In this document: piece after piece, positions 17,765 to 26,381 of the stretch
Layout of the letters: each line of letters starts with the position of its first letter
Position numbering within the stretch: position 1 is the stretch's first letter
Assembly: GCA_049515655.1 (NCBI GenBank)
Contig: JBEKTW010000027.1
Coordinates: 1 to 57,095 of the forward strand
Reading direction: 5' to 3'
Length of the DNA stretch: 57,095 nucleotides
Origin: JBEKTW01 sp049515655
GTDB lineage: Bacteria > Bacteroidota > Ignavibacteria > UBA10030 > SZUA-254
Position numbers and translations under genes: made by a program
The notes under the pieces: generated by a model
Database searches by the model: none
The model's input: only the letters and a program-made list of their open reading frames with translations
What the model was told of the DNA's origin: nothing

Positions 17765-18502
17765 GTGATAAAAGAAAAGACGCCAAAAAATACAATAACG
17801 GCCGTTCGTTTGGGTCTCACTGATTACGGATCCGCGTGGGATTTGCAGCGGCGGATCTTTGATTGCCGCGTTGCCGGAACTATTGGCGATGTTCTGTTGC
17901 TGAATGAACATCATCATGTGTACACTATCGGCAAATCGGGCGACCAAAATCATCTTCTTGCTAATAGCCAAGAGCTAACAGCTAAAGGCATGGCGGTCCT
18001 TTCCGTTGACCGCGGCGGCGACATTACCTACCACGGTCCCGGCCAGCTCGTTGCATATCCGATCTTCGACCTCAATGGGTACGGTCTCGACATCCATCGA
18101 TATCTCCGCTCACTTGAAGAAGTCATCATCCTCACACTTGCCGAGTACGGGATCGAGGCGCGTCGGGACAACGAATTCACCGGCGTTTGGGTTGGCAGCG
18201 ATAAGATCGCGGCGATCGGCGTGAAAGTCAGCCGTTGGGTCACCATGCACGGCCTCGCATTCAATGTCAACACCGACCTCTCATTCTTCGACCGGATCAT
18301 CCCGTGCGGGATCTTCGATAAAGGCATCACATCGATCGAGCGGCTTACGGGAAAACAAGTTCCGATGGACGAGATCAGCGTGCTCCTAACAGAAAATTTC
18401 GGACAGGTTTTCGAGGCGGACATCGCCGAGCAGTGTGCCGGCGATTTCATGAAATCTATCGACCATTCATTCACAGAGAATCAAGGATGCCTTCAAGCAT
18501 AA
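17765..18502 (+). CDS. lipB: octanoyl-[acyl carrier protein]:protein octanoyltransferase
   Basis: Transfers octanoate from acyl carrier protein to the lipoyl domains of E2 and related proteins; lipA then inserts the sulphur atoms. The family signature RGGDITYHGPGQLVAYPI is present, with the catalytic lysine in KIAAIGVKVSRW and the cysteine in DRIIPCGI. 245 residues, start GTG at 17765. The short segment LLANSQELTAKGM is encoded by tagccaagagctaacagct-like sequence that resembles intergenic low-complexity words, at a normally variable loop. The stop overlaps the E1 start by 16 nt. Confidence 0.93.
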   Translation: MIKEKTPKNTITAVRLGLTDYGSAWDLQRRIFDCRVAGTIGDVLLLNEHHHVYTIGKSGDQNHLLANSQELTAKGMAVLSVDRGGDITYHGPGQLVAYPIFDLNGYGLDIHRYLRSLEEVIILTLAEYGIEARRDNEFTGVWVGSDKIAAIGVKVSRWVTMHGLAFNVNTDLSFFDRIIPCGIFDKGITSIERLTGKQVPMDEISVLLTENFGQVFEADIAEQCAGDFMKSIDHSFTENQGCLQA

Positions 18503-20598
18503 AAGTTGGAGCAATGGCGGCCCCGAAAGCAGCCCCGGGAGAATCGAAGGGGGGCGACGGACAGTCGCGGAACGCAAAGAGAACGCCGGGCCAGCTGCCA
18601 CTTTCGAGAGAGCGGCTTATTGACGCCTTCCGGCTCATGCTCACCGCGCGTAAAACGGACGACAAGATTCTCGTGATGTTGAAGCAAGGGAAAGCCTTCT
18701 TCCATATCGGCGGCTCGGGTCATGAGGCCGCGCAGGTGGGCGCGGCGATGGCGTTGAAGCCCGGGTACGACTGGGCCTACCCGTACTATCGTAACCTCGC
18801 CTTCGCCCTCGGGTTTGGATATAGGGTTGAGGATGTGTTCCTCGACGCACTCAATCGGTCAAAGGGACCGGACAGCGGCGGCTTTGCAATGCCGTTTCAC
18901 TACGGACACAAAGAGCTGCGGATCGTCGCGCAGTCGAGTCCGACGGGAACGCAGTATCTGCAGGCGGTCGGCACCGCGCTCGGTGCCGTGAGAGAAGGCG
19001 TCGATGAAGTGGTGTACGTTTCCTCCGGCGAAGGTGCAACGAGCGAAGGAGAATTTCACGAAGCGGTCAATTGGGCTGCGCGGGAAAAGCTCCCTGTGAT
19101 ATTTCATATCGAGGATAACAGGTACGCAATTTCCGTTTCGAAGAGGGAACAAACCGCCGGCGAATCGGTCTATCGACTCGTGAGCGGGTACGAAGGACTG
19201 AATCGTTACGAAGTCGACGGATGCGACATAATCGCTGCCTATTCAACCGCCGCCACTGCGGTGGGAAAGGCGCGGAACGGTGAAGGACCGAGCCTGATTC
19301 TCGCCCACACTGTTCGACTGCTGCCGCACTCCTCGTCGGACGACCAGCGGAAGTACAGGTCCGAGGAAGAACTCGCCCAGGACCGTGAGCGGGATCCCCT
19401 GCCGCGATTTGAGAAGTACCTGCTGGAGCACGGGGTCATGATGGAGGAAGAGGTCAAAAAACTCAAAGAGGAAATTATTGAGCGGATCGACCGCGCCGCC
19501 CAGGCGGCAGAGGATGAAGCGCAGCCGGATCCCGCCGACCTCCTGAAGTATGTCTATTCCCCTTCCGTTATCGTTCCAAAGGAAGAATTTGCCGAACCTG
19601 AACAGAAGGGTCAGAAGATCGTCATGGTGGATGCCATAAACCATGCGATGGCGGAAGAAATGGAACGGAATCCTAAAATGCTGATCTACGGCGAAGATGT
19701 TGCTGGCGAGAAGGGAGGAGTCTTTACCGCGACAAAGGGTTTGACGAAGAGATTCGGATGGGATCGTGTGTTCAATTCTCCGCTCGCAGAAGCGAGTATC
19801 GTCGGAACAGCGTTCGGTCTTGCCGTGCGTGGGTTCAAGCCGTGCGTCGAGATTCAGTTCGGAGACTATATCTGGCCGGCGTTCATGCAGCTTCGCGATG
19901 AAGTTGCAATGCTCCGGTTTCGATCCAACAATCACTGGTCGTGTCCGATGGTCGTTCGCGCGGCGGTTGGCGGGTACATCCACGGGGGCCTGTATCACAG
20001 CCAGAGTATTGAATCCATTTTCGCGCACGTCCCGGGTCTGCGGGTCGTCATGCCGTCGAATGCCGCGGATGCGAAAGGACTGCTCAAGACAGCTTGCCGT
20101 TGTGATGACCCGGTTATTTTTTGCGAGCATAAAGGGCTCTACCGGGCGTCGTTCGCCGCGGCTCCCGAGCCGGATGCCGAGTATTGCCTGCCGTTCGGAA
20201 TCGCCAAAACCGTGCGGGCGGGGAACGACATCTCCATCATCACATGGGGGATGATGGTCCATCGCTCGTTGGAAGCAGCGCAGGCGATGGAAGAGGAGGG
20301 CGTGAGCGTGGAAATTGTGGACCTTCGCACACTGAACCCGCTCGATACCCAGGCGATTCTAAAAAGCGCCCAAAAGACGGGCAAGGTTCTGGTTGTTCAT
20401 GAAGACACCCTCACGGGTGGTTTCGGCGCCGAGGTCGTTGCGATTATTGCGAATGAGGCGTTCACACGGCTCGACGCGCCGATAAAGCGCGTCGCTGCAA
20501 AAGACTCGCCGATTCCCTACGCACCGACACTGGAGAATGCCATGCTGCCGCAGACTTCCGACATTCTCATGGCTCTTCGGGAACTCGCGGCATATTGA
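18487..20598 (+). CDS. 2-oxoacid dehydrogenase E1, fused alpha and beta subunits
   Basis: Thiamine-diphosphate enzyme that decarboxylates a 2-oxoacid (branched-chain or pyruvate) and acylates the lipoyl group of E2. In 704 residues the alpha part comes first, with GSGHEAAQVGAAMAL and the TPP site GEGATSEGEFHEAVNWAA...EDNRYAIS (GEG and EDN rather than the textbook GDG and NN). The beta part begins near residue 375 (IVMVDAINHAMAEEM) with YGEDVAGEKGGVF and ends with the transketolase C-terminal domain (SIITWGMMVHRSLEAAQ). Such fusions are common in Bacteroidota. Start chosen at ATG 18487 inside the lipB end, with translational coupling. Substrate cannot be settled from sequence alone. Confidence 0.92.
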   Translation: MPSSIKVGAMAAPKAAPGESKGGDGQSRNAKRTPGQLPLSRERLIDAFRLMLTARKTDDKILVMLKQGKAFFHIGGSGHEAAQVGAAMALKPGYDWAYPYYRNLAFALGFGYRVEDVFLDALNRSKGPDSGGFAMPFHYGHKELRIVAQSSPTGTQYLQAVGTALGAVREGVDEVVYVSSGEGATSEGEFHEAVNWAAREKLPVIFHIEDNRYAISVSKREQTAGESVYRLVSGYEGLNRYEVDGCDIIAAYSTAATAVGKARNGEGPSLILAHTVRLLPHSSSDDQRKYRSEEELAQDRERDPLPRFEKYLLEHGVMMEEEVKKLKEEIIERIDRAAQAAEDEAQPDPADLLKYVYSPSVIVPKEEFAEPEQKGQKIVMVDAINHAMAEEMERNPKMLIYGEDVAGEKGGVFTATKGLTKRFGWDRVFNSPLAEASIVGTAFGLAVRGFKPCVEIQFGDYIWPAFMQLRDEVAMLRFRSNNHWSCPMVVRAAVGGYIHGGLYHSQSIESIFAHVPGLRVVMPSNAADAKGLLKTACRCDDPVIFCEHKGLYRASFAAAPEPDAEYCLPFGIAKTVRAGNDISIITWGMMVHRSLEAAQAMEEEGVSVEIVDLRTLNPLDTQAILKSAQKTGKVLVVHEDTLTGGFGAEVVAIIANEAFTRLDAPIKRVAAKDSPIPYAPTLENAMLPQTSDILMALRELAAY

Positions 20599-20624
20599 GA
20601 TGCTAACTGACGTTACGCTAGACA

Positions 20625-20865
20625 ATTGTGAATGTCCGAAATTCGAAGCACGAAATCCGAAATCTTAAACAAAGTCTAAGCTCTAAATCCAAAAATCAAA
20701 ACACCAATCAGAACGACAACCTCTTTTGATTTTTTAGATGTTTTGGTTTAGATGCTGGTACTTGGTGCTTGTTTAGAATTTGGATATTGAGATTTAGGAA
20801 TTGTTTAGTGTTTCGATATTCGGATTTAAGATCTTCTTAGGTCCCAGATATTCGAATTTTTCACT
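20625..20865 (+). repeat. degenerate AT-rich repeats (ggatttag / ttgtttaggattt class)
   Basis: The gap between the E1 gene and the small pair at 20893 is composed of aaatccgaaatc, tggtgcttgtttagaattt and similar words on both strands. The first half is partly complementary to the second half. Confidence 0.7.
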
Positions 20866-20892
20866 AAGAATTGTAGCTCTGTACAACATCAC

Positions 20893-21093
20893 ATGGTAAA
20901 GAACCAAAAAATATTGAAAGCGTTCGAAGACGATCTGGCGCGAAAGACCAAACCAGATTACCGCAAGAACGTGAAGATTGTCAACGGACTCCTTCGGTAC
21001 GCAAGGGGAATGGGAAAATTTCCTCCGAAGAATCCGCTGGAGGATATAGAAATTGATATCAAGTATGCACGGGCAATTAACAGTGTTCGATAA
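20893..21093 (+). CDS. 66-residue partner of the nucleotidyltransferase
   Basis: Small basic protein (MVKNQKILKAFEDDLARKTK...) with no domain I can name. It overlaps the nucleotidyltransferase start by 29 nt, so the two are translationally coupled. Small partner plus nucleotidyltransferase is the typical arrangement of MNT/AbiEii-type toxin-antitoxin units, but this small protein is not a recognised HEPN or AbiEi member. The pair lies between the E1 and E2 genes and is preceded by low-complexity repeats. Confidence 0.6.
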   Translation: MVKNQKILKAFEDDLARKTKPDYRKNVKIVNGLLRYARGMGKFPPKNPLEDIEIDIKYARAINSVR

Positions 21094-21640
21094 GCTCCTG
21101 GCAAAGATCGCCAAGCAACTCGATGCGGCACAAATTCCGTACATGATTGTTGGGGGACAGGCAGTCCTTCAATACGGCGAACCTCGCTTGACGAAAGACA
21201 TTGATGTGACACTCGGGCTCGGTGTTGATGGGCTTCCGAAGGTTCTGAGCCTTCTCAGGAAGTTAGGATTACGGTGCCTTTTACAGTCGCCGAAAAAATT
21301 TGTTGAGGCGACGTACGTTCTGCCGGCGATGGATGCCGAATCGAGAGTGCGTGTTGATTTCATATTCTCCGACACTTCTTACGAACGTCAATCGATCAAA
21401 AGATCGAAGGTCATAGTAATCCGCAATCAGCGCGTGCGATTCGCGACGCTCGAAGATGTCATCATCCAGAAAGTGATAGCGGGGCGCGCACGAGACCTGG
21501 AGGACGTTTCGAACATGCTGATGAAAAACCCACGGGCGAATGCGCGTTACATCAAAAAATGGTTGGGAGAGTTTGAGACAGCACTGGGTATCGTTCTTGT
21601 TCGACGATTCAGCATGCTCATCACAAAGAAGAACACGTAA
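21065..21640 (+). CDS. nucleotidyltransferase-fold protein (AbiEii/DUF6036-like)
   Basis: 191-residue protein with the minimal nucleotidyltransferase fold. IVGGQAVLQYGEPRLTKDID contains the GG motif and the first metal-binding DxD pair, VRVDFIFSD supplies the third acidic residue, and LEDVIIQKVIAGRARDLEDV matches the usual (D/E)(L/V)..K..A.R.KD segment. Proteins of this type act as toxins or antitoxins in abortive-infection and toxin-antitoxin pairs, or as tRNA-modifying enzymes. Start taken at ATG 21065; a TTG four codons upstream is also possible. It separates E1 from E2 in an otherwise metabolic operon, which suggests insertion. Confidence 0.75.
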   Translation: MHGQLTVFDKLLAKIAKQLDAAQIPYMIVGGQAVLQYGEPRLTKDIDVTLGLGVDGLPKVLSLLRKLGLRCLLQSPKKFVEATYVLPAMDAESRVRVDFIFSDTSYERQSIKRSKVIVIRNQRVRFATLEDVIIQKVIAGRARDLEDVSNMLMKNPRANARYIKKWLGEFETALGIVLVRRFSMLITKKNT

Positions 21641-21668
21641 GCTTATTCAATAATTCTAAGAGAAGGAA

Positions 21669-23003
21669 ATGGCAAAAGTCGAAGTCGTCATGCCCCAGCT
21701 CGGTGAAAGTCTCACCGAAGGTACCATCATCAAGTGGCACAAGAAACCCGGCGAAAAAGTGAGGAAGGATGAAACACTCCTGGAAATCAGCACAGATAAG
21801 GTCGACTCTGAGATTCCCTCGCCCGCATCCGGCGTTGTGACAAAATTGTTGTTCGACGAACAAAAGACGGTGGCTGTTCGCACAGTCATCGCGGAAATAG
21901 AGACCGATGCCTCGGCGGCAGTTGTTGACGCGGCACCGGCGCGCGCCGCTGAAACTTCCAGGCCCGCAGCGGCTCCGGGATTGCCGCCGAAGCTGGCGCC
22001 GCCATCGTCGCCTCCGGCAGCGGCTCAAGCCGGCGGCCGGTTCTACTCTCCCCTCGTGCTCAACATTGCGCGCGAGGAGGGGATACCGGTGGCCGAGCTG
22101 GAGAAAATTCCCGGCACCGGGGAAGGGGGAAGGCTCAGCAAGAAGGATATCCTCTCGTATGTCCAATCCCGCAAGGCTGTGCCTGCTTCGGCACCGGCAT
22201 TTCCACTGCCTGCATTCACCGCCCCCGCCGCTCCGCGAATTGAAAAGACGTTGAAGCATGTCGACTCAGGCGACCTCGCGAAAAAATATCCTCCGCCGCA
22301 GTATGAGATTCTCCAGATGAGCAACATCCTTCAGAAAATGTCGGAGCACATGGTGAGGAGCGTGCAGACGTCGCCGCATGTGTACGCCGTTCATGAATGC
22401 GATATGACGAGAGTGGATGCGGCCCGGAGGAAGAACGCCGAGGCGTTTGAGAAGCGCGAAGGGTTCAAACTGACGTTCATGCCGTTCATTTGCGACGCGC
22501 TCGTGAGAGCGGTAAAGCAGTTCCCGTTGATCAATTCATCCGTTGAGGGGGACAAAATCATCCTGAAGAAATTCATTAATTTGGGGATGGCGGTGGCTTC
22601 GGAGAACGGTCTGATCGTTCCCGTGATCAAGAACGCCGATGAAAAGAACTTTGTGGGACTTGCGCGGGCGGTGAACGACCTGGCGACTCGTACACGCAGC
22701 AAACGGCTGACACCCGCGGACATAGAGGGGGGAACCTTCACCATCACGAACTTCGGGGTATTCGGCACGATGATCGGCATTCCGATTATCAACCAGCCGC
22801 AGGTAGCTATCCTCGGTCTCGGGGCAGTCAAGAAGCGTCCGGTTGTGATCAATCCTGCCGACGGCGGCGCAATTGCAATCCGTTCGATCGCGTACCTTAC
22901 GCTTTCATTCGACCACCGCATTGTCGATGGCGCGCTCGGAGGATCGTTCCTTGAGACAGTCGTGCAGAATTTGGAAAACTTCGATGAACAACAGGTGATA
23001 TAG
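21669..23003 (+). CDS. dihydrolipoamide acyltransferase (E2)
   Basis: Core of the 2-oxoacid dehydrogenase complex; moves the acyl group from its lipoyl arm to CoA. One lipoyl domain (residues 1-80) has the modified lysine in EISTDKVDSEIPSP. An Ala/Pro-rich linker follows, then a peripheral subunit-binding domain near residues 120-160 (VLNIAREEGIPVAELEKI, GTGEGGRLSKKDIL), a second Ala/Pro linker, and the catalytic domain ending with SFDHRIVDGALGG, where His and Asp are catalytic. 444 residues, usual for a single-lipoyl E2. AAGAGAAGG precedes the ATG. Works with the fused E1 and LpdA encoded upstream. Confidence 0.94.
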   Translation: MAKVEVVMPQLGESLTEGTIIKWHKKPGEKVRKDETLLEISTDKVDSEIPSPASGVVTKLLFDEQKTVAVRTVIAEIETDASAAVVDAAPARAAETSRPAAAPGLPPKLAPPSSPPAAAQAGGRFYSPLVLNIAREEGIPVAELEKIPGTGEGGRLSKKDILSYVQSRKAVPASAPAFPLPAFTAPAAPRIEKTLKHVDSGDLAKKYPPPQYEILQMSNILQKMSEHMVRSVQTSPHVYAVHECDMTRVDAARRKNAEAFEKREGFKLTFMPFICDALVRAVKQFPLINSSVEGDKIILKKFINLGMAVASENGLIVPVIKNADEKNFVGLARAVNDLATRTRSKRLTPADIEGGTFTITNFGVFGTMIGIPIINQPQVAILGLGAVKKRPVVINPADGGAIAIRSIAYLTLSFDHRIVDGALGGSFLETVVQNLENFDEQQVI

Positions 23004-23004
23004 G

Positions 23005-23205
23005 TAAGAGGTAATAGGTGATGGGTGGTAGGTGATAGGTGGTAGAATTTCGGATTTTGGATCTGTTCAGGAGTAGATATCGTGTTTCAAGTGTTAGGTT
23101 GCAGGTTTCAGGTTCTTGAATTCAGGTCATATGTTTTGTTTAAAATTTCGGTTTTAGAATTTTGGATTTGTTTAGTATTTAGGGATTAGAGCTTAGGATT
23201 TGACT
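23005..23205 (+). repeat. degenerate intergenic repeats (ggtaggtgatagg and ggatttgtttag classes)
   Basis: The gap between E2 and lipA begins with ggtaagaggtaataggtg variants and changes to ttcggattttggatc variants. No regulatory signal is discernible. Confidence 0.75.
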
Positions 23206-23207
23206 CC

Positions 23208-24095
23208 ATGGATTTTGTGATTCAGGAAATATCGACTCAACCGTCCGCGAGCCGCAGCCGTCGTCCGGAGTGGCTCAAGGCGAGAATTCCTTCGGGGGAG
23301 AATTATGCCCGTCTGAAGAGCATTATCGATACCCGGAAACTGCACACGGTTTGTGAAGAAGCGCGCTGCCCGAACATGGGCGAATGCTGGAATCACGGGA
23401 CGGCCACGTTCATGATTCTCGGGGACATCTGCACGCGAAGTTGCGGCTTCTGCGCCGTGAAGACCGGCAAGCCGATGGAACTTGACGCAGACGAGCCGCG
23501 CCGCGTCGCGGAGGCAGTGCAATTACTCGGAGTTCGCCACGCCGTCATCACTTCGGTTGACCGTGATGAATTGTACGACGGGGGAGCGCAGATCTTCGCC
23601 GAGACGGTGCGCCGGATGCGTTCGTTGAATCCCGAAACAAAAATTGAAGTTCTCATCCCCGATTTCAAGGGAGAAGAATTCGCGCTGAACATCGTTCTGG
23701 ACGCCTTTCCCGACATCCTGAACCATAATATGGAAACCGTTCCCCGTTTGTATCCCGATGTGCGTCCCCAGGCAAAGTACGGGCGGAGCCTGGAGCTTCT
23801 CGACCGGGCAAAGCGGCGGGGATTCGTGACAAAAACCGGGATGATGCTGGGGATCGGCGAACGGACGGAAGAGGTGGTCGATGTGATGACGGACGTGCGC
23901 GGTGTCAACTGCGATATTCTCACGCTTGGTCAGTATCTCCAGCCGACAAAGGACCATCTGCCCGTCGACCGTTTCGTGCACCCTGATGAGTTCAGGATGC
24001 TGAAGGAGAGGGGGCTTGCCATGGGGTTCCGCCATGTCGAATCCGGTCCGTTGGTGAGAAGTTCGTACCATGCGGAGGGACAGGACCGCCGATAA
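23208..24095 (+). CDS. lipA: lipoyl synthase
   Basis: Radical SAM enzyme that inserts two sulphur atoms into protein-bound octanoyl groups to give lipoate. It has the auxiliary cluster motif CEEARCPNMGEC, the radical SAM motif CTRSCGFCAVKTG, and the C-terminal VESGPLVRSSYHAE serine region. 295 residues, normal. It completes the lipoate/2-oxoacid dehydrogenase cluster together with lipB upstream. A GC-rich hairpin with a T-run (24284-24305) lies downstream. Confidence 0.96.
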   Translation: MDFVIQEISTQPSASRSRRPEWLKARIPSGENYARLKSIIDTRKLHTVCEEARCPNMGECWNHGTATFMILGDICTRSCGFCAVKTGKPMELDADEPRRVAEAVQLLGVRHAVITSVDRDELYDGGAQIFAETVRRMRSLNPETKIEVLIPDFKGEEFALNIVLDAFPDILNHNMETVPRLYPDVRPQAKYGRSLELLDRAKRRGFVTKTGMMLGIGERTEEVVDVMTDVRGVNCDILTLGQYLQPTKDHLPVDRFVHPDEFRMLKERGLAMGFRHVESGPLVRSSYHAEGQDRR

Positions 24096-24282
24096 CAGCT
24101 GATCGGAGATGATGAGATCATGAGATTCTGAGATAAGAGGACGTTGGAGGATGGAGGATGGAAGATGGAGGGGTGTGCGGATGAACCAGAACATTTTTTG
24201 ATTTTGCATATTGGGCTCTCAGGCTGCAATGGCTGCGTCCTTGCCTCTTTCCCAAAATTTTCTTATTATTGTGCTGTTCTTG

Positions 24283-24306
24283 TCCCGCCGGTAGGCGGGA
24301 TTTTTG
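24283..24306 (+). terminator. intrinsic terminator after the lipoate cluster
   Basis: CCCGCC-ggta-GGCGGG (24284-24299) followed by ATTTTTG. The CCCGCC/GGCGGG core also links it to the palindrome family in this window. Confidence 0.65.
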
Positions 24307-24355
24307 TAGGGTACATTCCCCAAAAGCTTGTCATTTTGAGCATAAAAGACGGATT

Positions 24356-24403
24356 CTTCGTCCCCGCACGCATCGGGATTTAGAATGAAGAAGTGGGGTG
24401 AAG
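24356..24403 (+). promoter_or_regulatory. possible structured leader of rplM
   Basis: CTTCG-T-CCCC (24356-24365) can pair with GGGG-TGAAG (24395-24403) with one bulge. It ends 30 nt before the L13 start. Leaders recognised by L13 are known in other bacteria; assignment here is inference from position. Confidence 0.3.
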
Positions 24404-24432
24404 AACCAATTTATCAATAACGAGGATTTCTT

Positions 24433-24876
24433 GTGGCATTAGCTCAGCACATTACGCACTCGTTCAACAAGGACGAGATTGTTAAGAAGTGGTATCTGGT
24501 CGATGCCAATGGACAGACGCTCGGTCGCGTGGCGAGTCATGTTGCGCACATTCTGCGCGGAAAGCACAAGCCGATTTTCACGCCCAACGTTGACTGTGGG
24601 GATTTTGTTGTCATCGTCAACGCGGACAGGGTCAAGGTCGAAGGAAGGCGCACGGAATTAAAATCGTATTTCCATCATACGGGATACCCCGGTGGCACTG
24701 TTGTCCAATCGATGAAAGAACTGATGAAGACAAACCCCGAGCGGGTATTCATGCACGCTGTCAAAGGGATGATCCCGCACAACCGGCTCGGAGCGCGAAT
24801 CCTGAAGAAGCTGAAGGTGTATCGCGGTGCCAATCATCCGCATGCTGCGCAAAAACCGGAAACGCTAAAATTCTGA
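24433..24876 (+). CDS. rplM: 50S ribosomal protein L13
   Basis: Large-subunit protein needed early in 50S assembly. Motifs WYLVDANGQTLGRVASHVA, GDFVVIVNADRV and GMIPHNRLGARILKKLKVY are characteristic. 147 residues, normal. The start is GTG at 24433 with CGAGGA upstream. It pairs with rpsI 146 nt downstream, the usual rplM-rpsI order, but the gap is filled with degenerate repeats. Confidence 0.97.
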   Translation: MALAQHITHSFNKDEIVKKWYLVDANGQTLGRVASHVAHILRGKHKPIFTPNVDCGDFVVIVNADRVKVEGRRTELKSYFHHTGYPGGTVVQSMKELMKTNPERVFMHAVKGMIPHNRLGARILKKLKVYRGANHPHAAQKPETLKF

Positions 24877-24884
24877 TCTCCGAA

Positions 24885-25010
24885 CTTCTACCAATTGCTA
24901 TATCGCCAAATCCCCAATGTCCAGTGCTCTTTACTACAGCCTTACTCGGAACCCGGAGCTTGGCAATTCGAAATTGAAAATTCGCAATTGGAAATTCAAT
25001 TAATCCACAA
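24885..25010 (+). repeat. degenerate repeat inside the rplM-rpsI operon
   Basis: Words such as gcaattcgaaattgaaaattcgcaattgg fill most of the gap between two normally adjacent ribosomal protein genes. Confidence 0.65.
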
Positions 25011-25022
25011 CAAGGATAAAGA

Positions 25023-25415
25023 ATGATTGTTCATCCACACATTGCCGTTGGCCGTCGCAAGACCTCGGTGGCCCGCGTGATCGTCAAGCCAGGTTCCGGA
25101 GTTGTCACGGTAAACGACAGGCCCCTGGAACAATACTTCCCCGTCGATACGCTGCGCACCGAAGTGCTCCTGCCGTTTGTCGCTACGGAGACCATGGGAA
25201 AGTACGATGTTGTCGCGACCGTTGAAGGCGGCGGGCTGACGGGTCAGGCCGGAGCCATGAAGCTCGGAATTTCGCGGGCGCTGGTGCGGATGAATGAAGA
25301 ACTGCGCCTGCTTTTGCGCACCAACAGGATGATGACGCGTGATCCGCGTATGGTGGAGCGGAAGAAGTACGGCCAGCGAAAAGCGCGAAAGAGATTCCAG
25401 TTCAGTAAGCGTTAA
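25023..25415 (+). CDS. rpsI: 30S ribosomal protein S9
   Basis: Small-subunit protein whose C-terminal tail reaches the P-site tRNA. AVGRRKTSVARV at the N-terminus, VEGGGLTGQAGAMKLGISRAL in the middle and the basic tail ending KRFQFSKR are typical. 130 residues, normal. ACAAGGATAAAG precedes the ATG. Confidence 0.97.
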   Translation: MIVHPHIAVGRRKTSVARVIVKPGSGVVTVNDRPLEQYFPVDTLRTEVLLPFVATETMGKYDVVATVEGGGLTGQAGAMKLGISRALVRMNEELRLLLRTNRMMTRDPRMVERKKYGQRKARKRFQFSKR

Positions 25416-25475
25416 AAATTGTTAATTGGTTAAATGGTTAACTAGTTAACTATCCAACTACTCAACTAATTTAAA
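25416..25475 (+). repeat. low-complexity repeat (ggttaactagttaac class)
   Basis: Variants of ggttaaatggttaactagttaac fill the space between rpsI and the rpsB leader. Confidence 0.65.
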
Positions 25476-25484
25476 TCACACATA

Positions 25485-25559
25485 CTCCCTGATTTCTCCG
25501 GCAGTGTCGCGCCCGCATGCGTCGCACGAGGACGTGATTCCGGGGAAAGATGAGGGGAG
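25485..25559 (+). promoter_or_regulatory. candidate S2-responsive leader upstream of rpsB
   Basis: A two-part stem brackets the leader. CTCCC (25485-25489) pairs with GGGAG (25555-25559), and inside it TTTCTCCGG (25493-25501) pairs with CCGGGGAAA (25540-25548), with a GC-rich apical part. It lies 35 nt before rpsB. Autoregulation by S2 through its leader is known in other bacteria; for this fold it is inference. Confidence 0.4.
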
Positions 25560-25594
25560 TAGAGGAATCAACTAACTCAGGAGTAACTCCACCT

Positions 25595-26350
25595 ATGCCA
25601 CAAGTTGAACTTGCGGATCTTCTCAGTGCCGGTGCCCACTTCGGGCATCTCACCCGCCGTTGGAATCCCAAAATGAAGCCGTTTATTTTCATGGAACGTA
25701 ACGGGATTCACATCATTGACCTCAAGAAAACCCAGGACCTGTTGAACGTCGCCTGCAGCGCGATTGCCGATATCGTCGCCGAAGGAAGGAAAATTCTGTT
25801 CGTCGGAACCAAGAACCAGGCCCAGCAGGTCGTCGAGGAAGAAGCGAAACGATGCGGACAATTCTACGTCACGGAGCGCTGGCTGGGGGGAATGCTGACG
25901 AACTTCACGACGATCCGGAAGAGCGTGAAACGTTTGACCAACATTGAGAAAATGGAAACGGACGGGACGTACGACAAGCTGACCAAGAAGGAGATTCTCT
26001 TTCTCGACAGGGAAAAAAGCAAACTCCAGAAGGTTCTCATGGGGGTCGTGGAAATGACCCGCCTGCCAGGCGCGCTGTTTGTCGTGGACATTAAGAAAGA
26101 AGAAATCTCCGTCAAGGAAGCGAAACGATTGAACATTCCGGTCTTTGCCATCGTCGACACGAATTGCGACCCCACAACCGTGGATTATCCTATTCCGGCG
26201 AACGACGATGCAATTAAATCAATCCAGGTGTTCACGAAGGCTGTCGCAGATGCCGTTATTGAAGGGAACGAGCGCGGGTCGGTCCAGCTTGAAGGGGCCG
26301 ACATAGCCGGAGAGCCAAAGGGCGCGCCAGGAGAAATCACTGGAGAATAA
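25595..26350 (+). CDS. rpsB: 30S ribosomal protein S2
   Basis: Structural protein of the small subunit. Conserved stretches are LLSAGAHFGHLTRRWNPKM, the IDLKKTQDLLN segment, VGTKNQAQQVVEEEAKRCG, RWLGGMLTNF and NIPVFAIVDTNCDPTTVDYP. 251 residues with a ~20-residue acidic/Gly tail. Start chosen at ATG 25595, where the family normally begins; AGGAG lies 12 nt upstream. First gene of rpsB-tsf-pyrH-frr. Confidence 0.97.
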   Translation: MPQVELADLLSAGAHFGHLTRRWNPKMKPFIFMERNGIHIIDLKKTQDLLNVACSAIADIVAEGRKILFVGTKNQAQQVVEEEAKRCGQFYVTERWLGGMLTNFTTIRKSVKRLTNIEKMETDGTYDKLTKKEILFLDREKSKLQKVLMGVVEMTRLPGALFVVDIKKEEISVKEAKRLNIPVFAIVDTNCDPTTVDYPIPANDDAIKSIQVFTKAVADAVIEGNERGSVQLEGADIAGEPKGAPGEITGE

Positions 26351-26381
26351 TGTCTTTTCAAAGAGAAAAGAGTTAGTGACT

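Larger units (their letters stand above)
24096..24432. other. 336-bp gap between lipA and rplM
   Basis: Contains ggaggatggagg low-complexity sequence (24110-24175), the terminator hairpin at 24283-24306 and a possible structured leader ahead of rplM (24356-24403). An open frame at 24144-24383 lacks a ribosome binding site and any conserved feature, and is not annotated. Confidence 0.6.

Noticed and set aside
24144..24383. 79-codon frame between lipA and rplM
   Set aside because: It starts in low-complexity ggatggagg sequence, crosses the terminator hairpin and has no ribosome binding site.
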